Assembly (NCBI GenBank): GCA_914767885.1
Contig: CAJZBQ010000014.1
Coordinates: forward strand, 310,001 to 374,000
DNA from: Blepharisma stoltei
Lineage: Eukaryota > Ciliophora > Heterotrichea > Heterotrichida > Blepharismidae
DNA: 64,000 bases
Reading direction: 5' to 3'
The notes below the pieces were generated by a model. It did no database searches. It saw nothing but the letters and a program-made list of their open reading frames with translations, and had not been told where the DNA came from. The position numbers and the translations under genes are program-made. How positions within the stretch are numbered: position 1 is the stretch's first letter; the number at the start of each line of letters is the position of its first letter. This document shows positions 10,587-22,996 of this stretch, in pieces.

Positions 10587-10906
10587 TTGTTAATAGTGAA
10601 ATTGAAAGATCAAAAAATTTTAATGAATATAGGAAAGCATTGGATTTATTGATTTAAAAATAGTTTTAAACTAAGCTTGATTAGTCATTTTAAAATATTT
10701 GATTTTATTATAGATAATTCTGATCTATAATATTTCCTGATTTTTATGCAAGTAAAAGTTACTGGTTTTCATTTTTAAGCCAGAAAACAATTTTTATTGC
10801 AAAAGAAGCGAATCATTAGAAAATTTTGCTTAAAGTTAGCTTTTGTTGTTAATTTTCTTAATTTAGATCCCAGAATATGAAATAATAAAATCCTCCTATT
10901 AAAGAT

Positions 10907-12040
10907 ATGGCCGAGGACAAAACGTTCATCTATGCTTTTATGGGCAGCTATATGCTATTTGGAGCTGGAGTGACAGTTATCATCAAAAGCATGGATGTTC
11001 TTGACTTTTCGCACCCTTACTTTCAAGTTACAACCTTATTTATCGGAGAATTTTCTTGTCTTTTTGTCTACTTATTACATAAACAGTACATAAAATCGCG
11101 TTCTAAATTAGGAAAATATAAAGTATTGTCCTCAGGAAAGCCATCAATACCTCAAGAAGGGATTTTTAAAAAATACGGTGCAAATTTATTTGGAATCCCA
11201 GCATTTCTCTATCTAATTTCAGGGTCTCTTATGTATTTAGGCCTAATTTTATCAGCTGCATCAGTTTACCAGATGATTAGAGGCTTAATTCCTATTGTAG
11301 TCGCTTTTTATTCAGTAATTTTTTTGAGAAGAAAATTATTTAAGCATCAAATGATAGGGATTGGATTAATATTAGTAGGGGTTATAATAGTAGGAATCTC
11401 AAGCTTATTATTTCAAGCATGAACAGCACGTCATCCTTTGATTGGAGTGATTGTTTTGGTTATAAGCCAGCTATTTACAGGAGGAGTTTTAATTTGCGAA
11501 GAATTCTTAATGTGAAAACTTGACATAAACCCAATGCAAGCAACTGGGGTAGAAGGGATGTGAGGATTTGGGTATTCGCTTATCTTTTTACCTATTATAT
11601 ACTTTATACCATGTGATCACAGCTCTGCATGCTCAAGAGGCAGAGTTGAAGACTCTATCTACGCTTTTCAGCAAATTGGAGATAGTCTTTCAATCCTGCT
11701 TTTATGACTAGGATCTATATTCAGCATTGCTATTGTCTACTGGACTGGCATAGCAACCACCAAATATACAAGCGCTTTAGCCAGGTCCACCATTGATACT
11801 TGTAGAACAATCTTTGTCTGAGTCTTCAGCATATTAATTGGCTGGGAAGACTTCGTGTGGATGCAGCTTGTAGGGTTCCTGCTGATTATTGGAGGTACAA
11901 TAGTGTTCAATGAAATTATAATAATTCCTTTCTTCGGGCTTAAAGAGTCAGTTCAAAAACGACGCGAAGGAGTTTTGGTGCAATCTAAAGAAGAAGAAGA
12001 TCGATCACCAAATAATAACGTTGGTGATATGGGTGTCTAA
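10907..12040 (+). CDS. SLC35F6-like transporter (drug/metabolite transporter superfamily)
   Basis: 377 aa, ATG 10907 to TAA; seven TGA codons are read as Trp, several inside membrane helices. About ten hydrophobic segments are visible, in two EamA-like halves. YQMIRGLIPIVVAFYSV and GGVLICEEFLM resemble the SLC35F5/F6 group of the nucleotide-sugar/drug-metabolite transporter superfamily. The human SLC35F6 relative is lysosomal/mitochondrial; the substrate here is unknown. The C-terminus is acidic and cytosolic (QSKEEEDRSPNNN). It lies 53 bp before the TAF13 gene on the same strand. Confidence 0.75.
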
Positions 12041-12093
12041 TTATACTGAAATATCAATTAAAATAGCTTATATCTGTATATAGTTTATATAAA

Positions 12094-12492
12094 ATGGTTG
12101 ACAACCTCCTTTCAGTATCAACTGTAACAACGCAATCGCCACCAACCTTGGTTTGTCCACAGCCACAGAGACCTGAATCAAAATACCTTTTCACCAAAGA
12201 AATTTCATGCTTAGCCTTTGGATTTGGGGATGAGCCAAATCCTAATCAAGATACAGTGCATTTATTGGAATGCTATATGATTGAATATGTAAGAGATCTT
12301 CTCAGCAAAGCTTCTAATAGAGCTCAAAGAAGAGGAGGGAAATTGGAACTAAATGATATTATGCATTACCTAAGGGATCATCCAAAACAGTATAACAGAG
12401 TTAAAATGATTATGAAGCACAAAAAAGCGACAGAAACCACCAGCAAATTGTGGGAGGAAGAAGAGCCTGGAAAGAAGAAGAAGAAATTATAA
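12094..12492 (+). CDS. TAF13: TFIID subunit TAF13
   Basis: 132 aa, ATG 12094 to TAA. After a 30-residue Pro/Thr-rich head comes a histone fold of the TAF13/SPT3 type: FTKEISCLAFGFGDEPNPNQ is close to the family start (FTKEL..M.YGFGD..NP), then the long alpha-2 (LLECYMIEYVRDLLSKASNR) and GKLELNDIMHYLRDHPKQYNRVKMI. In other eukaryotes it pairs with TAF11 inside TFIID and helps TBP engage core promoters. The C-terminus is a short lysine run. The stop is only about 26 bp from the stop of the convergent downstream gene. Confidence 0.92.
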   Translation: MVDNLLSVSTVTTQSPPTLVCPQPQRPESKYLFTKEISCLAFGFGDEPNPNQDTVHLLECYMIEYVRDLLSKASNRAQRRGGKLELNDIMHYLRDHPKQYNRVKMIMKHKKATETTSKLWEEEEPGKKKKKL

Positions 12493-12518
12493 TGATAAAA
12501 TTTTGAAAAAATTAAAAG

Positions 12519-15500
12519 TTAAGTACATTTAACGCTTTTCTTTTTCTCATCAGCTTGGAGCTTTTTCTTGACAGGAGCGAAGTTCTTTTCTTTCATAGGA
12601 TAAACGCGGGAAGGTTTTACAACTTGGCGACTTTGGGGGGTCTGTTTCTTATTTAGGTCTTTTTTGCTGTCTTCTTTTTTGCTGGAAGTTGTGCTTAGAA
12701 GGTCAGGGGTTTTGGTTTCGCGGGTCGGTTTGTTTTCTTGTTCTTTAGTCGGAGTTTGTCTTTCTGAGACTGACTCTCCAGAGAGATTAATTGATGTCAC
12801 CCTCTTATGATAATTTCTCATCGGGCTTACCGAAGATTCATTTGTATTTACCATGCTTACTTGCCGCTTTCTAAAAGTAGGCTCTCGATCATTATTTTTT
12901 GAGTAATTTTTTAAAAATTCGTCTAAAATCATATATCCACCGCCAACCCTACAAATAATGCAGTCATTTTTTATCATGATGTTGAATTTTTCCCCGTCAA
13001 ATAAATAAAGTCCTGGGGTTACTTTTAAGAACTTGTTCTCAATTCCATGAGAATTGTGGTAGTTGTCTAATAATCTGTCTAAATCATCATATTCTATGAT
13101 ATCTTCTTTAGTATTTGATTTCGCGTTTATATTGAGATCTAAGTGCTTTTTATCATTTTTTAAAAAATGCAAAGATTCGTGAAGCTCATTGACTTCTATG
13201 GAATGAGCGAATTTCAGCTGGCTTATACTGTCTTTAAGCTCTTTATTTTCTTCTTCATAAAGCAAAAGCTTCTCTTGAAGCACCTGAAGATTTCGGAAGC
13301 CATCATCAGTCATATTTAAATTTTCATTTTCAGAACAGTATGGCGCCTTCGCCGCTATTGCTTGCCTTGAATAAGGCTTCTTCAACGGCAACTTGGAATT
13401 AACTTGTCAATTTTAGGTAAATCGTGAGGACTCCAAGTTATCATGAAGAAGCCTGCTTCAAGGCAAGCAATAGCTGTGAGGTTCTATAGCTTTTACTTCT
13501 GTAAAATTCTTGCTTTGAATTTATGTTTTGGGAACTGCTTAGGCTGTCTTCTAATTTTGAGGAAGAAAGCATAGTTTCCAATTGTTTGCTCAATTCAGAA
13601 ACCTCTTTTTGCAATTCATCTCTCTTTTGCTCTGACTCAGTTAAAAAATCGGTCACAAGATTTAATTTCTCGTTTAATAGCTGGATTTGCTGAGCTGGTT
13701 CTTCTAAGTTTGATCGAGAAATTTGATTTTTCATTTTGGAAATTTCTTTATCCTTTATTAAAAGCTCATTTTTAAGTTTCGTTATTATTGTATCTGAGTC
13801 AGATAATTTTAGCCTCAAATCACAAATTTCTGTAATGTAAAGGTTTTCCTTTTCCTCACATTCTATTACAAAGCTGTCTCATTTATCTTTTTCAACGCTA
13901 AGCCTCTTTTCCAAATGAATCCTTTGTTTTTTTTCTATTTCCATAATTTCTCTTATTTTTTCTTTTTGTGAAGCCAAATCTTCTTTGATGGCACTATTTG
14001 CATCATGCAGGAGTACATGCCTTTCTGTCTCAACATAATCAATATTTTCTTCAAAGCCATACATTTCGTTTTCTTTATTAAAGTTTCAGTTCTCATCATC
14101 CAGCTTTTTCTCTAGCTCTCCATTAGCAATTTTATTGCTCTTTCTAAAGCAAAATGCTATTTTTTTAAGAAGAGCTAATGTTAAAATTTAATTTTTTGAA
14201 AAGAAAAATATAAAATTTATGTTTGAAATTTTTAGAATTTTTTTTCAGTAAAACTCCCCCCCCTCCGTGAGTGAACAAAAAAATTTTGTTCACTCACGGA
14301 GGAGGATAATTTTTTTTTTTTAAAAAATTTCTATATAAATTTTTATAAAAAATATATTTTTTCGAAATTTAAAAAATCCTAATTCGCAAAAATCGGAAAG
14401 CAAATATTAATTTAATTTATAAAATTTATGTTTTAAAAAGCAATTTGTTTAAAATTAAACAGAATTAGCTCTAGATTTCATTATAATAATTATCATTTAT
14501 ATATCAATTTTTTTTCCATAAAAAATTTTTGTTCACTCACGGAGGGTGGGGTTTTTGGGCAAAAAATGGCGATTTTTCTAATGGTTTTGTTCACTCACGG
14601 AGGGGGGGGGAGTAAGTAATTATTGATATATATAAATATTTCATCCAAAAGGGGTTATTAATTTTTCCTAACTCCCCCCCCCCCTCCGTGAGCGAACAAA
14701 AAAATTTTGTTCGCTCACGGAGGGGGGTTAATTTTTTTTTTTTAAAAAAAATTTATATAAATTTTATAAAAAATATTTTTTTCGAAATTTAAAAAAATCC
14801 TAATTTGCAAAAATTGGGAAGCAAATATTAATTTAATTTGCAAAATTTATGTTTTAAAACGCAATTTGTTTAAAATTAAACAGAATTAGCTCTAGATTTC
14901 ATTATACTAATTATCACTTATATATCAAAATTTTTTTCCATTAAAATTTTTTCTATTTAAAAAAATTTTTGTTCACTCACGGAGGGTGGGTTTTTGGTCA
15001 AAAAATGGCGATTTTTCTAATGGTTTTGTTCGCTCACGGAGGGGGGGGGGGGGAGTAAAAATAATTATTTTTCCAATCGTTCAACTCGGTCTTAAGGCGA
15101 ATAAGTCAACCAATTTACCTTGCAAGCTTCTAAACTTCTCAATAAACACATTTTGGTATGATTTTTCTTCTCTAGCTTCATTTGAAACCGCAAATGATTT
15201 TATTGATAACAAAATTTTTGGTGGCAAAACTTCATCTGGGACTTGCAAAAGTGATTCTTCAGAAAGTTTCGAATTAAGCGGCAGCCATTGTAGCCCTTCT
15301 GTAGGCAATATTTGAATTGGTAAAAAAACGCTTCCTACGACTTCATCGCTATTTCCCATCCCTTTGATAATTAATCGCAAATCTCCTTTCATTGGCAAAA
15401 TTGAGGTTTCTTTTGAATGAGAATTAAGAGGAGTGATCACATCCACTAGCCTGTCATCAACTGTAATATAACACCCAACTGAAGATAATTCTTCAGTTAT

Positions 15501-15542
15501 TCCTTCTGTTCTTATAACTGACAGCTCGATATTCCCTGCCAT
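12519..15542 (-). CDS. C2-like / coiled-coil / GAR-domain protein, split by two insertions
   Basis: Model join(12519..13340, 13489..14177, 15068..15542), minus strand, 661 aa. Residues 1-150 look like a C2-type beta sandwich (IELSVIRTEG..DDRLVDVITP..DLRLIIKGMG); about 165-450 are coiled coil; 495-535 match a GAS2/GAR microtubule-binding domain (LFDGEKFNIMI..CRVGGGYMILDEFL); the tail is basic. The 148-bp insertion at 13341 is well supported (KSY-CSENEN). The join across 14178-15067 is inferred: the downstream part has coding-like codons but no ATG for 33 codons before its first Met, and a TA-to-TA join is in frame (WTIGKI-ALLKKIAFCF). The alternative is two genes, one ending soon after 15075 and one starting at ATG 14064. 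TGA is read as Trp in several places. Confidence 0.6.
13341..13488. other. IES, 148 bp, palindromic interior
   Basis: TA-bounded insertion in the coiled-coil region. Its ends hold an inverted repeat of about 30 bp (GCTATTGCTTGCCTTGAA and its complement). Removal joins KSY to CSENENLNM in frame. Confidence 0.75.
14178..15067. mobile_element. Compound IES region with two MITE copies (A and B)
   Basis: Holds two near-identical class 1 MITEs: copy A about 14253-14611 and copy B about 14672-15053, separated by about 57 bp. Each starts CTCCCCCC, has an early palindrome (CCTCCGTGAGTGAAC facing GTTCACTCACGGAGG), a shared AT-rich core containing TAGCTCTAGATTTCATTATA, and ends GTTCACTCACGGAGGGGGG..GAG next to TAA. 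The outer TA junctions given here are an inference from reading frame. If the neighbouring coding parts are separate genes, this is an intergenic region with two MITEs. Confidence 0.6.
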
Positions 15543-15612
15543 AGTCTGTTTGAATTTAAAATTCTTAAATAATCATCAATTGATAAAGGAGGATTTAATT
15601 AGTTATATTAAT

Positions 15613-18600
15613 TTATGAGTTTCTTGAGCTGTGAGGCCTTGATTGCGGACTTGTAAAAGTTGGGAATTGGACTCTGGGGGAGATTTCTGTGCCTAAGTTT
15701 GTAGGGGTAGATTTTCCACTGAAAGTATTAAATCTTGAAAAATCTTCATAAGAAATATTAGTGCTTACTCCCCCCCCCTCCGTGAGTGAACAAAAAAATT
15801 TTGTTCACTCACGGAGGGGGGTTAATTTGTTTTTTTTTTAAAAAATTTATATATAAATTTTATAAAAAAATTGATATATAAATTTTATAAAAAATTGTTT
15901 TTTTTTTTCGAAATTTAAAAAAACCCTAATTCGCAAAATTTTGAAAGCAAATATTAATTTAATTTATAAATTTATGTTTTAAAAAGCAATTCGTTTTAAA
16001 ATTAAAACAGAATTAGCTCTAGATTTCATTATACTAATTATTATTTATATATAAAAATTTTTTCCATAAAAAATTTTTCTATTAAAAAAAATTTTTGTTC
16101 ACTCACGGAAGGTGGGTTTTTTGGGCAAAAAATATAGGGATTTTCTAATGGTTTTGTTCACTCACGGAGGGGGGGGGGGGAAGTTAAAGAAATTTCTGGT
16201 GGCTTTTTTGGAATCAATTTTGTGCGGGGCGCTTTTAGCTTTTCGTTTTCTTTTTTTAAACTGTCTTGCCTTTTCAAAACGTGGGTTAACTGATGCTGCG
16301 CATCAGTTTGATTAGAAATAATTGAGTCTTTTTCAAGGGCCCATTTAGCTCTTTCTTTTTCATGCAAAATAAACTGCTGAGCTTTATGCGATTCCAAATC
16401 TTTTATCTTCTTTTCATATTCAGCCATTTTGTTCCTCCATTCGTCTCGTTCTTTTGTAAATTTATCCATTAACTGAACAAGAGCATCTTGGCTTCCTTCT
16501 CTTTCCTGCCTAATTTCATTTTCTAGCACTCGAACTGCTTCTTGGGATTGAATTATTTTTCTATCGCAAGAACTGATAACTGCAGCTTTTTCACGTCTTT
16601 CTTTTTCTAATTCTTCTGCAAGTTCTTGGATTTTTCTTTCACTTTGCTTATATTTATCGTTGATTTGTTTAAACTGAGACTCATTTTTGTTGATAATTTC
16701 AGAGTTTTGTATATTAAATTTTGATTCCATTGCAGAAATCATAGAATTCGTTTTGATTTCAAATTTTTCTTTTTCAGCTGCAGATTTTGATTTAATTTCT
16801 TCTATTACAATCTCGAATTTTTCTTGGCTTGAGGCTAGCTCTTTTCTTGCTTGATCTCTCTGCTGAAGGAGAAAATTAAATTTATTTTCCCAAAGGTTTT
16901 TATCCCGATCATAAGAAATTTGTCTGGATGCCAACTCTCTATCAAGTTTAGATATTTGGGCTCTTAAGCTGTCTGCTTCGCTGCTGCTAAAAGATTTTTC
17001 TGGTTTTAATTTCTCTGGCGATTTATTTTGGAGGATATCCAGGCATTGCTTTTCTAAATCAGTATATTTTTTATCCAATTCTGAAATTTTTTCTTCGAAA
17101 ATTTCTTTTTCTTTTTCATACTGGGCATTTTGTTTTGCTGCAGAGGAAGAAAGCTGCTTATAAGCCTTTTTATTTTCTGATAATTTATGTTGAAGAGTTT
17201 CATTTTCTTTAAAAAGTCTTTGAGTAATTATGTCTGATTGAGAGCCAGCTTCTTCTTTAAGCAGCAATATCGAGTCTTTATACCGAGACTCGCTTTCTTC
17301 CAGCTGAATCTCAATTTCTGAAAGCTTTTTCTGTAGCAGTTCTATTTCATTAGTATAAAGTGCAAGCTCCCTTTTCGCTTTACTATTGGCTTTGGCTAGC
17401 TCTAATAGCACCTCATCTTTTTCAGTTTTTATTTTAGATAGTTGGTCAAGTAAACTATTTTTATCATTGAAATATTTTTCATTTAGCTCTTCAAAATCCT
17501 TTCCTCTTGTCGTCAATTGTCTATCAACTTGCTCTTTTGCATGCCTCAGTAATATCAAATTTTTATCTTTTTCTGCAATATCTGCAGCCATGGTTTCCAG
17601 CTTGTTAAATAAAGCTTGTCTTTGTTGATTAAAGCTCTCCTGATGAGATTCAAGAGCATTTGAATGAGAATCATAAGTAGAATCAAGCTGCGTTTTCAAA
17701 TTTGTTATATGCTTTTCTAAACTATCGATTTTTTGGCTATCCAGTTCTATTTTTTCATTTAATTTTGTGATCTCTTCTGTGTAAAATCCTTCCATTTCTC
17801 TAAATTCATTATGAAGTGAGTGAATTTCTTCCTCATGATTTATCGTTTCTGTTTCCAGTCTTTTTTCATAGTCTTCACTGATATCGTTTATATGTCTTTC
17901 TGTTTTTGATTTTTCTTGTTGAATTCTTTGGTCAAAACGATTTTTTTCTTGCTCATAAAAGCTCTTAAGCTGGAGAAGGGTAGCTTCATGCTGGGATTTA
18001 AGAATTTCTATTTCATCATAATAGGATGATTTTAGGTGATCCATTTCTTTTTCTACATCAATAGAGCTAACTCCGGCTCATACTGGACGGCCAGCTTCGT
18101 ATTTTCAGAATCCGAGATACGAAGCTGGCTGTCAAGTAAGGGTCGTATACTGATGCCCAAAAAGGGCCTGGGACAATATAAATTTTAGATTAACTTGTTT
18201 TTAAATTAGCAAAAATTGGAAAGTAAAATTTGTATAATTTTATGTTATAAAATGCAAGCTGTTTAAATTCAGCAGAATTAGCTAGAAATTTCATTATAAT
18301 AAAAATCAAAAAATTTTTATTGTCTCACAAGGTTGGTTTTTACCCAAAAAATAGGATTTTCCAATGGCTTTCGATGCATAGAGAGTAAGTCTTTTGTGGG
18401 AGTAATCATTTTGTATACTTCTCCTAGATAGCTCTGTCTGCAATTTGGATTTTTCTGAAGAAAGCTCATCAATTTGTTCTTTCAAAAGATGTTCTTTTTG
18501 CATTCAGTCATTTCGCTCCAATTTTATTTTAGACTCTAGAGTATTGTTTATGTCCATTAATTCTTCAAGTTTTGTGTTCATTTGTAATTTTAATGTTTCA

Positions 18601-21600
18601 TTTTCTTTTCATAGATTTAAAATCTTTTGTGATTGGTCAGCATGTAATTCATCTGGATATGAGCTGTTTTCATTAGCTTTATCAATTTCTAGTGCTGAAA
18701 CCATGCTTTCATAGTATTTTTTGTCTTCATCTCTTTTACTTTTCTCCTCTTCAAGTTCTTGTTCTAAGAATTCAATTTTTTGTACTAAAATTGCATTATA
18801 GCTCACCTAACGGTATAGATCGTCATCATTAAAAATGCAACCATTTCAATGGGCTACATCTTAGATTCCCACTATTTAGAGAAATATTCAAATATAAATA
18901 AAAAAGGTTGTAAACTTTTAATATAGCTTTATATGATGATTTTCTCTTAAGAATTATGAAAATGATTCTAATAATTTGCATAAAGCACGACAAAATAAAT
19001 CTAAATTATTTTGCAGCTAAAACAGCTCTTCTCTCAGCCTGACTGAAAAGTGAGAGTTTTACATAATTTTACTTAGCCCAATTAAGTGATGTAATATAAA
19101 AGGATTGATAATTGAGAATCATTTTGACAAGTAAGCGAAACTAAATATTAATTTTAAGATAACATTTAGACTGACACTGATAAGTATCTTAACTTTTCTA
19201 TAGAATTTAGTTCAGCCAATTAAATTATTTAATTCTAATTGCACAATAATAAAAAGATATTTTTTTTAAGGCTTACTAAAAAATGGCTTATGTATATATA
19301 GATTCAAAAAAAGATTTAAACTGTTAGTTCTTCCGGAGTAGTGTGGAAACAATCTGAAATAAGATTTAGTTGTTGATAGACATTATGTAAGAGCTATGGA
19401 TAAGATTCCAGTAATTCAAATAGGGGCAAAACTCTTATTTTTCAAAGAGCTGTTCTATCATCATTTTCATATTTATTTAAAACAAATCGAATAAAACTAT
19501 ATTAAACCTTTTTATTTATATTTAAAATATTTCTCTAAATAGTTAGTATCTCGATATGCAAGATATGAAAATCCATCGTAGTGTTTACATTTTCAATGAT
19601 GACGATCTATATCAGTACATGAACTATATCTTGTGCCCAAATCGACATATCACTTCTTTGCAGTTCTTCACTTCCTCTTAGCTTCTTTTCAGTTTCATCA
19701 AGTCTCGCTCTTAGCCTTGCCGTTGATTTCAGATTTTCTATCCTTTGTTCTTCCAATTTCTCTTTAAATTCATTTTCAGTCTCTTTTAGGCTCTTACTGA
19801 CATTTTCATTATGATTTTGCAGTTCCTTTATTATTTTTGCATTCTGTGATTGATTTTCAGTAAGCTTAAATTGTAAATCCTCAACTGTTCTTTCTTTATT
19901 ATCAAGCTCAGCTTCTAAATCACTAACTTCTTTCAGTTGCCCATCTAGTTTTTCTTGAAATTTCGTAATTTGTGAGTCAAATTTAGCTTGCATTATCTTT
20001 AATACTTGATTATGATCATTTCTAGCTTCTTTAATTTTTTCAGATGATGCTTTATCTCTCAACTTGTAGTCTTCAAGTGAGCTTTCTAAAAATGATATTT
20101 TTTGAGACAAAAGCGCTTTTTCTTCCTCAAGTTCTGCTATTTTCCTTGCATTTTCTCTTTCAAAGTCTTTTACATAATCATTGAGTTCTAAAACTTTTAT
20201 ATTAGATGAGTCAACTTCTTTTTGGTATTTAGCTTTATATTCGTCTAAAATGTCTCGAAGCTCGTTTTCCATCTTGTCTTTATCTTCAATTAAATGAGAG
20301 ACTTGCTCTTTTAGAGACTTTTCTTTTGCGGCATATTCTGATTTTTCGCCTTGCAATAAGCTGATTCTATTTAAAGAGTCATTTCGTTCAGAAATCAATC
20401 TTTCTTCTGTGAATTTTAGCTCTGTTTCTAGTCTTAAGATTTGTTCAGTAGATAAAATATGTTGCAGCTCTAACTCATTTAAAGCTTGCTTCAGCATATT
20501 ATCTGTGACTTTTCGCAATTTTTCTCTGTAAAAATCTAAAAAGCACTCTTTGCTGTTTGGGCCTTTTGGACCTTTACTATCAAAATCATTTTCAAAATTC
20601 CTTAATGCTCTTTCAAAATCCATAAGTTTCTTGATTTCTCCTTGCCTTATCTTCTGATCAATCTCCATATATCGCTCTGTCAAGAATTTTGCACATTCTT
20701 CTTTAGTTTCGGTTATATTTTCTTCTTTTAGTAGCTCAAATTTCTCTTTAATATGAATAATCAGCTCATTGAGATATCAAGATTTATCTTCGCCTAAACT
20801 TTTGCTTTCAAAATATTCAAGAGCTGCATGCTTTGAAGTTTTGTGATAAATTATAAGTTTTTCAAAAGGAGCTGGGAACATTTCTTCTGCACATTTTTCC
20901 AAAGTTTTTTGATAAATTTCTTTGGATTCTTCAAATACTTTTCTATTTTGGTTTTGACAAATATAGCTTCATGCATTTTCTATATTTGGGACAATACCAG
21001 AATTGATTGATTCAACATAAGCCTCAAGATAGCTTGCAATCATTTCTCCAGACAGCTCTTTTCCATTCATAATCTTGACATTTATGCTTTCAAGCACCTT
21101 TTTTCTCAAATCTAGGATTTGCTCTACGAATTCAGGTCTCAATTGATTTTCATCCATATCATCAAGTCTTTGTAAGTCTTCTTCTCTTGAAACTGGCCTT
21201 ATAAGAGTGCAGCAATCAATTTCTTTGAAGAAATTTGACATTAGCTTCCTTATACGATTTTTCTCTTCTACAGTATCCGAAAACCCTTTTTGAGGCTGTA
21301 AAGCTAGTTCTAAATACTCTTTACTCCCCTCTCTGTGAGTGAGCAAAAAAAATTTGCCTGCTCACAATAGCTTAATATTTTTGTGAAATTTGAAAATCCT
21401 ATATCCAAAATTGGAAAGTAAATTTTATTTATAGATCTGTTAAAACTCAATAGAATTATATTCATTCTAATCGTTTTGCTCAATTAAGAAGATGGAGTTA
21501 GGTGCTATTTTTTTCCCTTCAGGATCAATTAATTTCAAAGTGAAATCTCTAGCAACCCACAAAAAAGAAGGAAAATACGCAGCGTAGTCTTCGCAGCCAA

Positions 21601-22727
21601 GCTCATCTGATTGAGATTGTGAGCTTTTTAGGTGAATATGCTTTGTTAAGTTTACAACCAAACTTAAATTTTGAATTGCATCTTCGTCAATTGCTCCTAC
21701 AGAATTATAAATAAAATTCGAGCTCAGCAAGATAGCAAGAGAAAAGATGCGAGTATCATGGTTAGAGTCTTCATCAAGTGCTCCAATACCTTCAGAATCA
21801 ATAATTATTACATTGCAGGGCTTTCCTTCTTTTGTTATTCCAGATATAGGAGATCCCCAAATCCATAGACCTTTGGTGCAAGGATTTACTGTTGGCCCTA
21901 CCCCAAAACCTTTTTTTCGATTTAGGATGACTCTATTGAGCAAGTAGGATTTTCCTGTACGATACATCCCTGCGACAGAAATTACTCCTAATGGCTCATT
22001 CAAGGATTTTAAAAAATCAAGCCCTTTTTGTTCTAACTCCCCCCGACCATCCTTGATCGAACGACTCGCCATCGTTCGATCAAGTATGGGGGTTAAAAAA
22101 ACAAATTTTTATATATAAAAATAAAATATATATATATATATATAAAATAAAATATATATATATATATATAAAAAAAAATATATATATATATATATATTTT
22201 TTTATTTACTTTTAAATAAGAGGGTTAAGGGTATTTAATAATTATTTTTAGAGCAAAAAATTTAATTAATTTCATAAAAATACCAATTTTTAATATTTTG
22301 ATTTATTAGTTACCCCTTTAAACGGTATAAATTTTAATTTATTCCTTATTAAATTAATTTTTTTTTTAAATTTTAAAGATCTCTATTTTATTAGATTATT
22401 AAGTTTTTTAAGCCTAGATTGATGGCTAAATCACTTCGGATGGTTGATTTCGCAGCTTTCTGCCGTCTCAAAGCTCTGAAAACAACTTCATTATGTGCAT
22501 CTTCCCAAGCTTTTGATAACTAATATATTTTTATATATATAAAAGTTGCATGATATGAAAATCGTTCGATCAAGGATAGGGGGTTAATTTCCCAATTTTT
22601 AGGAATTTTTACAGTCAATCGTTCGATCAAGGATCGGGGGGAGTAATTGAAATTTTCTTGTGATACTGTCATATGAAATAAGAAGTAAAGGCTCTTCATG
22701 ATAAGAAGAAGAACGTAAATAGTCCAT
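15613..22727 (-). CDS. Guanylate-binding protein-like GTPase with long coiled-coil tail, split by five insertions
   Basis: Minus strand, join(15613..15767, 16187..18070, 18389..18798, 19629..21323, 21501..22036, 22647..22727): 4761 nt, 1586 aa, TGA as Trp. Residues about 30-300 are a GBP/atlastin-type large GTPase: P-loop GMYRTGKSYLLN (about 50-61), the TVNPCTKGLWIW switch, DSEGIGALDED, and the base-recognition WVARDFTL (RD motif). A helical GBP C-terminal domain follows to about residue 450, then about 1000 residues of coiled coil and a Pro/Ser-rich end. GBPs dimerise on GTP and act at membranes; the coiled-coil tail suggests tethering or a cytoskeletal role (inference). Each of the five insertions carries a stop or frameshift and each removal is in frame, so the model is strong. 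Start ATG 22727. Confidence 0.88.
15768..16186. mobile_element. IES, class 1 MITE copy C
   Basis: 419 bp between TTA repeats (15765-15767 and 16184-16186). Begins CTCCCCCCCCTCCGTGAG and ends CACGGAGG(G)n-AAG. Removal gives PPEISL-STNISYEDFS in the GBP gene. Confidence 0.85.
18071..18388. mobile_element. IES, diverged class 1 MITE
   Basis: 318 bp between TAA repeats; termini CTCCGG and AGAG. A palindrome pairs CCAGCTTCGTAT with ATACGAAGCTGG near one end. The core keeps the TAGCTAGAAATTTCATTATA motif of the other copies. Removal joins HKRL to SSIDVEKEMDHL. Confidence 0.85.
18799..19628. mobile_element. IES with TATAGYTCA termini, 830 bp
   Basis: Terminal inverted repeats of at least 34 bp: TATAGCTCACCTAACGGTAT on the left, TATAGTTCATGTACTGATAT on the right (read inward), both followed by AGATCGTCATCATT. 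The inner ends also share ACTATTTAGAGAAATAT. Removal joins SIWAQD to NAILVQKIEFLEQ. Confidence 0.85.
21324..21500. mobile_element. IES, short class 1 MITE derivative
   Basis: 177 bp between TTA repeats; begins CTCCCCTCTCTGTGAGTGAG and ends GATGGAG. It interrupts the GTPase domain end; removal gives GKKIAP-KEYLELALQ, as expected in the GBP family. Confidence 0.85.
22037..22646. mobile_element. IES, class 2 MITE with (TA)n tract
   Basis: 610 bp between TAA repeats. Ends are CTCCCCCCGACCATCCTTGA and its partner ATCAAGGATCGGGGGGAG. Blocks of CGTTCGATCAAG occur four times in both orientations. A (TA)n-rich microsatellite fills about 22126-22199. Removal joins SITRKFQL to EQKGLDFLKS ahead of the P-loop. 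Confidence 0.85.
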
Positions 22728-22996
22728 TGTTAGTTTATTTATTAATGCTGAAAAAGAAAATCTAACAAGAATGAAAAATGGCAATATAAAATAGAAAAAT
22801 TGTGTGTATAATAGAAAAAATCAATGATATGGCTCATTTATTAGCTTTTCAGTATTGGATCTGCAATTCTTTAGTCATATAATCTATTTGAGTTTAATAT
22901 AAAATTTGAAGCAAAATATATGAAAAGTATCAGAACTTTTCATTTTTTTATTAGCAAGCTATTTTTTTGGAATAAATTAATTACAAGAATTTTATT

